From: Gibbula magus
Lineage: Eukaryota; Mollusca; Gastropoda; Trochida; Trochidae
Reading direction: 5' to 3'
Length of the DNA stretch: 64,000 nucleotides
Assembly: GCA_936450465.1 (NCBI GenBank)
Contig: OW388299.1
Span: 41,303,548-41,367,547, forward strand
The notes below the pieces were generated by a model. That model was not told the DNA's origin. It searched no databases and was given only the letters and a program-made list of their open reading frames with translations. Positions 56,601 to 64,000 of the stretch are shown in pieces; positions within the stretch are counted from its first letter, which is position 1; the number at the start of each line of letters is the position of its first letter. The position numbers and the translations under genes are program-made.

Positions 56601-57734
56601 CAGTTGGTGCTTCAACGCAGCTACAATTACCCTATAACAAGCCAAATGAAATAAATATAAGACAAATCGATTCAAGACAATGACGCAAATCATGGGATAT
56701 TGATTCTGTCTTATAGTCAAAATACATCCTGCCACACGTTTAGCAGGAGAGTGAGTAAGAATTTTTAATTACTCCAAACAAGTAACATATTCCTTTTAAC
56801 ATTGCATTGTTAAAACTTTTCTCGTCTACAGGTAGTTTTGCTATGCTCGTATATAGTAATTGTAACAGTGTATAGTGCATTTCTATTGAAAATAATTATT
56901 ATCACTGTTTCTCATTAACTGTAAGGAGTTTCATCTGGTAGTATTTGATCAACTCAGACTCAGAATTTGTTTTACATTGGACAGGGAGAAAAGATTGGAC
57001 TAGTGCAAGAAACTAATTTGCGATTAAGGTTATACCTTAGATTAAACTATACTGTAGTCAATTTTTGTGAAAGCCATCGCCACAATATCTGAAGTACCTG
57101 TGGATAATGTATACATCAATATTATTATAGAATTATAGAATTGATGAAATTGTTCAGAGTCAGAGAGCTTCATTCAGTCAAAAATGATTTCATATGGCTA
57201 CAAAACATTATAGTAATTATACTGTTACGTTGTTTAGCTAAACTAATCAATCGAGCAATGTATAAGTAAAAATGACTTAAAATGTAAATCCAATGATTAT
57301 GTTTGTTCAATTTGATGATTCCTCAACACTGTTTACTAAAGTCTTAGTTTTCCTCAATTTTCTTTGGTATGAACATAAAAACAATTGACATACGTGTACA
57401 ACAAACATCATGAAAACATATATTGAGATCCTGGTGATATGCCATCCTTTTGGCCATACCATCTTGTTTACCATTCGCACGACGATTACGTTTTCTTTCA
57501 ATGCTATCCATTTTATCATAAAATAGGCGATTATAAAATCCAAATGTTGTCATAGTTACTATGTGTTTTCACATTTGGATGTGTGTTAGATATAGAGACA
57601 CATAACTAGATCTTGCTACATAAGAAGCACAAACACACCTGTACAATTCTTTATGGGGGAAAAGACAAGCGATCATATATATTCACCAAATAACATTACG
57701 AATCAATCTTTTGAATAGTATTTGAATATTTCTT

Positions 57735-58165
57735 GGTCAGATGTTTTTTCATCAAATTGCTGTTACTATCAGAAACTGACTCTTTACAATGACATTTTGG
57801 TATTTCCTTGCAGCTATCTTCAGCTCATTAAAAGTTTAATAAGGTTAACTCAAATGTTGTTTTTAAAGATATCTGTCACTTAAAGACACTGACTGTTAGT
57901 GACCATGTGATCCTTTAAATTCTTGAAGCCACATTCAGCTCATTAACACCTTCCATATAGTTAACTGAGGTCTTGCGCTCAAATAAGGTTATTGCCATGT
58001 CAACTTATTGACATGGTGATTCTTTCTTCACGCAATTGTTATTAAGAGTTTAGAATAGGTGTTGTTTTATAATACGATAACTGTCACTTCCAGAAACTGA
58101 CCCAGAACGTGTGGCTGCAATGTTGCCTAAGTGGTGTTAAGCAATAACTCATTCATTCGGTAAAC
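57735..58165 (+). repeat. Diverged satellite-like repeat, copy 2
   Basis: Same order as copy 1: CAGATGTTTTTTCATCAAATTG, AGAAACTGACTC, ATTTTGGTATTTCCTTG, CAGCTCATTAA, GGTTAACTCAAATG. It ends with GGCTGCAATGTTGCCTAAGTG and AACTCATTCATT. It lies about 1.5 kb from copy 1. Confidence 0.6.
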
Positions 58166-58248
58166 CATAGCACACAGTGGAATTATATTGAAAACAATGT
58201 TTGTCATTGGCTGTAAGGAAGCACGCGTGGTAGTATTTGACCAACTTA

Positions 58249-58580
58249 TAATAATAATAATAAAAGTATATTTATAAAAGTATATTTATAAAGCACACAC
58301 ATGCTCAATGCATGATCAAGGCGCTACACAATTATTACCCTGAAGAAATCGTACTTTCGGTGCCGCCTATTAAGCGCTCCAGTCCATACATGCCCGTGTT
58401 CAGGTACCCATTTGTACAGCTTGGTGAACTGAGTGCAATGTATGCCTTGCCCAAGGACACAACACAACACAGAATAAGACCCAGGTCACAAATGTTTGGT
58501 GTCTTCACCGGGATTCGAACCCGGGCCGTTGGCGTGAGAGATAGAGATGCTAACTACTACACCACTGTGCTCTGTATCTT
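58249..58580 (-). mobile_element. tRNA-derived SINE (family 3)
   Basis: The minus-strand head has the A-box-like TGGTGTAGTAGTTAGCATC and the exact-type B box GGTTCGAATCC within CCCGGGTTCGAATCCCGG (complement near 58,507-58,524). The body contains GGTACCTGAACACGGGC and AAGCGCTTAATAGG (complements). The 3' end at the left is an AT-rich ATATAAATAC...(TTA)n tail. The surrounding sequence matches 56,930-57,060 (TGGTAGTATTTGA(T/C)CAACT on one side, GGACAGG(C/G)AGAAAA on the other), which lacks the SINE, giving an approximate empty site. Confidence 0.8.
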
Positions 58581-58809
58581 CTCATCCTCAAAAAATGGAC
58601 AGGCAGAAAATATAGAGCAATACACTAATTTGAGATAAAGTTAATACATTAGATTAAACTGTTACAGAGTCGTGACTACAAACATAGTGTACCCATAAGG
58701 GTGAAACGGGCTGAGTTCAGTTGATACCAGCACATGTGCACGTATTATATTGGCCTAGTAACTACTGTTTCAGCGTGACTTATCTAATTCGATGTCTGTT
58801 ACGTCATAA

Positions 58810-59045
58810 CAAAATTGCTCATGACGTCATTGTAGCATGCCGTCCAAAGAGAAATATGCTGTCTTCTGGCTATTTTTTTAAATTCAAATTAAATGTATAG
58901 AATGGGAAATAAAGAAATTACACTCGAAACTGGATCAAATGACTATGACTAAACTCGTTCAAAGTCATGTATAATCCTCACTCACTCACTCGAGCTGGCA
59001 ATACACAAATTCACACTCGTTTCGTAAAAGTCATCTGACACACTT
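58810..59045 (+). mobile_element. Hairpin MITE-like element with CRE palindrome, outlying copy
   Basis: TGACGTCA lies at about 58,820, then GTAGCATGCCGTCC, and later GCTGGCAATACACAA with CACACTCGTTTCGTAAAA. The same order occurs in the array copies at 23.94-24.15 and 34.51-34.72 kb. The left hairpin arm has decayed. Confidence 0.55.
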
Positions 59046-59049
59046 TCTC

Positions 59050-59675
59050 GAATAATCATCTCTAATAATTAATACTATCTACTTAAGAGTCGAGAGAAGA
59101 TTAATGACATTTCATGGAAGGACTAAAATGACAGAAACTAATGAAATTGTTGAGAGTAAGTCAGAGTTTAATTAGGTCCAAAATGAGTTCTGGCTGAACT
59201 GGGAGTGGTGATTCAAGTTATGACTATATCTTTTTTAATACAAAGTTACAATGTAATATAAGTTTTTATATCTGTATGTGTGTTAGATAAAGAGCCACAG
59301 AACAAGGTCTAGTTCACTAACACTAACCACACGTGTCAAATGTCTTTATGGGGAAAAGGGCAAGTGATCACTTAGAATGTATATCATTCACCGACTATTT
59401 AACAGGATTGTATTGGGACAATTTCTTGAAACATATTGGATTCGAAAGTTAATACATCAAGTTAGTAATATGAAATTTACACAGTCAAACATGACAATGA
59501 TACATATAATGAATTACTATGTTGTACCTTTAATAAACAATCTAATTAAAATCAGAAAGGGGTTAAGTTGCACTATGTCATACAATATTCGTATATTGTT
59601 TAACGTAGAGCAACTAAGTTCGGTTTAATTATAATGAGTTTGCGTTGATAAAAGGTTACGTCTCTCTCTCAAGTG
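59050..59675. other. Unrecognised non-coding stretch
   Basis: Contains TGTGTTAGATAAAGAGCCACAGAACAAGGTCTAG-like blocks that echo 57,585-57,660 (GTGTGTTAGATATAGAGACACA and CTTTATGGGGGAAAAG). The complement of related blocks occurs near 22,090-22,170 and 32,860-32,930. No gene recognised; an 83-codon frame at 59,377-59,628 has no known motif. Confidence 0.4.
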
Positions 59676-60020
59676 TGCTTCTAATTTGCAACAACATCCC
59701 TGAACCAAAAATTCTTAATCTTGCTTCAGTAAATGAAGCTTTTCCCCCGTTTAAAAAAGATGCGTTTTCTTAGTTTAAATGATGTAGATCTCGTTCTACA
59801 ACAAAGGATTGGTTTTCTCAGTTACATGAAGTTTACACAATTGATGAGGCACACTTGGAATTTCAATTCGTCATTCAGTTTAACATCTAAGTAATTATAA
59901 TAAACATAATCATTGTGACTAATAACTGAAAATCTTAACATTTCAATAAAATGAGCACATGTTACTAACGTGATATGATCCCCCATCGCAAATTAATTCT
60001 TCAAAATTAATCTATAATGT

Positions 60021-60140
60021 CAGGGTCCCGTTGCATGAAACTCTAAGGTGACCTTAAGTCACTAAGGTAGCCTTAGTGCAATGTTAAAATATGGCACTAA
60101 TATTAACCTTAGTGTTAAGGTTGGTTTGTGCAACGGCTTC
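60021..60140. mobile_element. Small MITE-like inverted repeat (Harbinger-like appearance)
   Basis: CCCGTTGCATGAAACTCTAAGG at the left (about 60,027) and CCTTAGTGTTAAGG...TTTGTGCAACGG at the right (about 60,100-60,134) are imperfect inverted ends, with internal CCTTAGTG/CACTAAGG motifs. CCGTTGCA...AAG ends resemble MITEs often placed in the Harbinger/ISL2EU group. That assignment is only by appearance, and no target duplication was confirmed. Confidence 0.35.
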
Positions 60141-60347
60141 CTGGTCACCAAAGTCATCTGAAACCTGAATCGTCCTTGAAAGAACACGAGCGGCGGGGAA
60201 TATTAAAAAATCAGGTAAATCATCTTTAAAAATGTAACAAGGTGAACAAACGGTAAACACTAAGACTAGAATTAATGGAAACAAAAAGGTTGTGCATGCA
60301 TACATGTAATGATTTTAAGAAAACAAACATTGGCGAAACATCTTGAA

Positions 60348-60683
60348 TCAAGTAGGCTCATTAAATAAACGTCCAAACCATTTGGTTTCCACTTCGTTGA
60401 GTACTTCATTCTCTCCTGACAGAAGTAACTCACGTAATTTACTTTCAGAGTAGGCATATGCAACCGTTGTTGACCAAGGAATACACATGCTTCCACGATT
60501 CTCTGACCGACTGACACACCCAATGGCTATGCTTGATTCGTTTAAATGGCGTATAGAACGACCACGTGTCCGGCGTATGCCGTTCCTGGACCAAGCTGAA
60601 GTTGAAACAAGTGTATCGGCGTATAGACAGATGTCATCATCCCTCAAACTAGCTTCAATAAACTTGTCATTCATATCATACAA
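60348..60683 (-). CDS. Unknown 111-codon protein-like reading frame
   Basis: One of the longest low-bias frames in the window. It begins MYDMNDKFIEASLRDDD and contains an arginine-rich segment (RRTRGRSIRH) and an acidic C-terminal part (SGENEVLNEVE) ending WFGRLFNEPT. It lies in the roughly 1.07-kb segment (60,021-61,090) absent from the duplicate at 53.7 kb, so it arrived with, or belongs to, an inserted sequence. It could be a transposase or gene fragment carried by a mobile element, or chance. No domain recognised and no splice evidence. Confidence 0.25.
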   Translation of the reverse strand: MYDMNDKFIEASLRDDDICLYADTLVSTSAWSRNGIRRTRGRSIRHLNESSIAIGCVSRSENRGSMCIPWSTTVAYAYSESKLRELLLSGENEVLNEVETKWFGRLFNEPT

Positions 60684-60879
60684 GTATTTAAAAAATTTTT
60701 ATTTTAAAACATGTGTTTATATTTTATTAACGTGTAATGCATTGTTTTAAAGAACCAGTAATATTATAAAATAAATCAATCAACTATCTAATTGTCAAAA
60801 GTAAATTCATGAAAAAGTAGTTTTTGAATGTCGCAATCATACCATTTTCCCGCCATTTTACGCAGCCTTCCCCTGTCAT

Positions 60880-61010
60880 TTCAAAACGGAGCATTCGGAG
60901 TTTTCAATAAAGTGATTCGCCGGTTACGCCGCGTCAGGCGCCGTACGCCGGGTAGTGCGCCGGGTCCTGAATCAAGCATAGCCTATGTCCTTCTACCTGC
61001 ACAACTGGTC
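60880..61010. other. Short GC- and CpG-rich patch
   Basis: GATTCGCCGGTTACGCCGCG, GGCGCCGTACGCCGGG and AGTGCGCCGGGTCC give a local CpG density far above the AT-rich surroundings. It belongs to the same inserted segment as the 111-codon frame. It might be a promoter-like region of that insert or simply a foreign GC-rich fragment. Confidence 0.4.
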
Positions 61011-61154
61011 GGCCACATTTTTATTGGTTTGCAGGTCCAGTCAACGGGATAGCCTCATTGGCTAAAACCGATGACACGTGAGCTCTCTTTTAAAATATTT
61101 TCCTTATGAAAGGCCCCGAGGGTAAATGTGTAGAGCATCATAACATGCAACCCT

Positions 61155-61900
61155 GGATCCACTTCACTGTTAGCTTACACCTCACCCTCCATATCTCCCT
61201 GCCCGACTGACACACTACCTGCAGCACACCTGGTCGGCTCTCTTTCATCTCCAGATCACTCACAGTACAGGTGTGCACGTATTTGAAGCTCTGCTGTACT
61301 GGGTAGATCATTGCCTGACATGAAATTTACAATTTTAAATGATGATATTTCACAAATCTATTTTTTATATTACATTTACGCTTTACATGTTTGACAATAT
61401 TATAAGCCACAGGACCGCAGATGCATACACTTGATGAAATGCCCTACAAGCATGTCGATGTCAGACACATGTACCTCAAGCTTGTTTCCAGGTTCATTGG
61501 TTTATTTTCTACCTTTCCCCACAAGATACAGAGCTTTGAACAAATGGAAAGTTAGGTAATGAGTCAATCACAACGTCACGCTAACTTTTTCTTCTCCAGA
61601 TCCAATTATTGCATGATCGTGAAAAGACTTGAATTGAAACATCCTGGTTATGCAAGTAAAAAAACCCACTGCACGATTCTCTTCTATCAGGTTAGGTTTA
61701 TAGTTTCCAATTAAAGAGACATTCGCTGTGTGACTGGAGCCACATAATGTCGAATGTTATAAATGGAACCAGATATATATGAAGAGATTTATTACTGATT
61801 TCAGTTTCGATTTTCAGTCATTATTCAGGTTAGTGTTTCAATCATATGGATTTCATCGAATTACCACTGACATTGTATTTGTTTTCACCGATAACCATCA
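61155..61900 (+). repeat. Segmental duplicate of 54,350-54,990
   Basis: Starts with the CCGACTGACA-family repeat (61,155-61,290: TGCCCGACTGACACACTACC, ACCTGGTCGGCTCTC, CAGTACAGGTGTGCA) and continues with the blocks listed for 54,456-54,990. Confidence 0.65.
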
Positions 61901-62399
61901 TCTAGAATATATTAAGTATTGTAAAGAAATGTTTATGCTTAAATACATGAGCCCTTTGAGGCCTTATCTCTTTAACACAATTTTTAAAGAAAAAAACCCA
62001 CAAAACATTGTAATGTAAAATTCGAAAACATTAAGGCTAAAATCTGGAATGAGGAACAATAACCTTGTTTTTATTAAAAGTACTTTGAATAGCTTATAAC
62101 GCTTTTGATTAAAATAATCTGATTAATTAAGGATTGTTTAAAGTATATAACTTCATAATTATTTCCCCATGTTTTATCCCAATATTCCCATGGGGGTGGG
62201 GATATTGCCGACTCTGCCTGAAACTAATTCCAGAAATTGTTTTTTTTTATAAGGAAAAATATACATTTATGTAGTTTAAAAATGATTTAATCGACAACAT
62301 TTCCCTTATGTTCTCTTCCTAACCATGAGTAGACGTCATCATAAATAAAGTTATGACAATGATATTGTATTTTGATAATATATGTAGATATTGACACCA

Positions 62400-63280
62400 G
62401 TTAGCCTGATTTAATCAACCAAAACATTCACTCTCAACCAATCAGCTCAAGACCCTTTAGAATATGTTTCCATCAAATCCGTGTCATTTTAATAAACTTG
62501 TTCTTTAACAATGACATTTTGGTATTACCTTGAAGCTACATTAAGCTTTTAAATCCTGCCGACTCAGTTAGTCCTGTCTGAACCTAGCAAGACAGGAAGG
62601 TGATGAAGGTTCTGAAGCAAGAGTAGTCGATTCAATCAGGCAAAACCTTCACCCCCACCCAATCAGCTCAATCTGATGGTTTTTCATAAAATTATTGTCA
62701 TTTCCAGAAAATTCCTCTCAACCTACTGACATTTTGGTCCAATCTTGAAGCTTCATTTAGCTCATTAACACCTTCGACATGATTAACTTAGGTGTTTAAA
62801 TAACCTAATATCTCTTTACGACACAGGTTGTCAACTTATTGACATTGTGATCCTTCTGTCTGAACCTAGCCAGATGGGAAGAGGATAGAGGTACTATTGC
62901 AAGGACATTGATTCAAGCAGACATACCTTCCCTCTCGTCCGTCCAATCAGATCAAGGCTTGGCCAGCTTGTTTTTTTTAAAAAAGATAATGTCATTTTCA
63001 GAAACTGACGGTTTATCATTGACATGTTGGTTCTGCCTTGAGCTACATTGGCTTATTACAACTTTCGATATGGTTAACTCAGATGTTGTTTGAATAATAT
63101 TACTGTCATTTCAAGACGCTGACTGTCACCTTATTGACAAGTTGATCCTCCTGGAAGCAACATAATTTTAATATTGTTAACTCTGATTTTATTTTTTAAT
63201 TGTGATTACTGTCACTTCCAGAAACTGCTTCTGAAGTTATTGACATGTTGATCCTTTCTTGACAAAATGGTTAATAAATT
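62400..63280 (+). repeat. Diverged satellite-like repeat, copies 3 onward
   Basis: Four to five degenerate units with AAACTG, ATTGACATG/ATTGACATTTTGGT, CTTGAAGCT(A/T)CATTTAGCTCATTAACACC, and ATATGGTTAACTCAGATG blocks. They are interspersed with TGTCTGAACCTAGC(A/C)AGA(C/T)GGGAAG and ATTCAA(T/G)CAGGCA/GATTCAAGCAGACA blocks that also occur at 56,150-56,215. Unit length is roughly 150-170 bp, irregular. Confidence 0.6.
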
Positions 63281-63284
63281 CATA

Positions 63285-64000
63285 CAAAGGAAACGGTTGT
63301 GCTTTAATTTCCACTTAAGTAGATGTAACCATCATTTAGATTGTATATACAATTAATGCGTTATGATCTTAATTACTCAGTAAAATACCAAGAACTTGTT
63401 ATTTTCGGACCCTTATATGACGTTTGCGATGTCTAAGGCTTAACAATCAACTATTTGATGGAAGGGTTCTACATAACAGTTGTCGTTCCTGAAATTGTAC
63501 ATGCGTAGGTGTCAATAAAGTTCCAATTGCATATAAAGTGAAGCAGTTGTGAGCCTTTGAATTTGGGTGAACATAGCGATAAAAATGAAATCTTCTATGA
63601 CCAGTCACACGTAATCTATGACAGATACATGTTTGAACATCTTTTTTCGTAATAAATGACATATCTAGTCAGAAAAATGAGCTATCACACATAATCATAT
63701 CATCAGTGGTTTACGATCGAAAATTCACAAAGTATCCTTCAAAAATTCCAAATCACAAAATTTTACTGTTTTGGGAATATGTCCAAATTGTGCCGAAACT
63801 ATGAATATAATGATATGTGATGGAATTGTTAAGCTTGTTATTATAAGGAGATTGCAATAAATAACTTTGACATAAGTTCATAATGTCCCTTTGAACATGG
63901 AGCCGAAAAATGAACATTTAAAAAAGGACCATATTCAAGGGGGGATAATTTTAGTTGTAGGATCATGTTTTTTGTGAGTTATTCAGCTTTAAAATGAGCT
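63285..64000. other. Unrecognised non-coding stretch
   Basis: No exon, RNA gene or repeat recognised to the end of the window. Confidence 0.35.

Noticed and set aside
58312..58638. 108-codon plus-strand frame
   Set aside because: Lies antisense across a SINE (family 3), including its tRNA-like head.

Overview
The window looks like intergenic or intronic DNA of an animal, most likely a marine mollusc or related lophotrochozoan. It is AT-rich and has no long open reading frames. It is dense with tRNA-headed SINEs, 3' ends of non-LTR retrotransposons, Tc1-type and MITE-type DNA transposons, Penelope-like fragments and simple repeats. The taxonomic guess is inference from repeat types, and the species cannot be named. 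I find no host protein-coding exon I can defend; two short protein-like reading frames (45,974-46,210 and 60,348-60,683, both minus) are kept as unknowns.

Layout. 1-6,770: mostly unrecognised AT-rich DNA with a TTAA-flanked MITE (1,379-1,868), a truncated relative (about 3,445), a cluster of three perfect TGACGTCA sites (4,240-4,278), a LINE 3' fragment and a SINE. 6,770-37,775: a degenerate tandem array of a roughly 10-kb unit: partial copy 0 (6,770-8,570), A (9,380-20,440), B (20,440-30,143) and partial C (30,430-37,775). Differences between copies reveal individual events. Copy A alone carries a MULE-like element, a foldback Penelope-like insertion and a SINE, each with target duplications and an empty site in a sister copy. 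A also has a 1.2-kb deletion and a repeat-to-repeat fusion. 37,800-46,300: more SINEs, a hairpin, an unusual palindromic array (41,045-41,245) and a second TTAA MITE.

46,321-52,980 is the standout: a 6,660-bp foldback-type element bounded by about 212-bp terminal inverted repeats. Each repeat contains nine copies of the 15-mer GCTCCAAATTGTAAT in the same spacing pattern. The ends are TGT...ACA and the element is flanked by an exact 6-bp duplication, ATCGTC. Inside lie inverted subterminal (GATGTA)n satellites, an internally deleted Tc1-type transposon, and a tandem array whose units carry hairpins built from the same 15-mer. No transposase for the large element is visible. It is therefore probably a non-autonomous member of a family I cannot assign, and is the best candidate for something undescribed.

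53,380-63,280 is another old segmental duplication (53.4-56.6 kb resembling 59.7-63.3 kb, with a middle partial copy) containing two further SINE types and a diverged satellite-like repeat. Nothing in the window forms an operon or pathway; its content is a record of transposition, tandem duplication and recombination.
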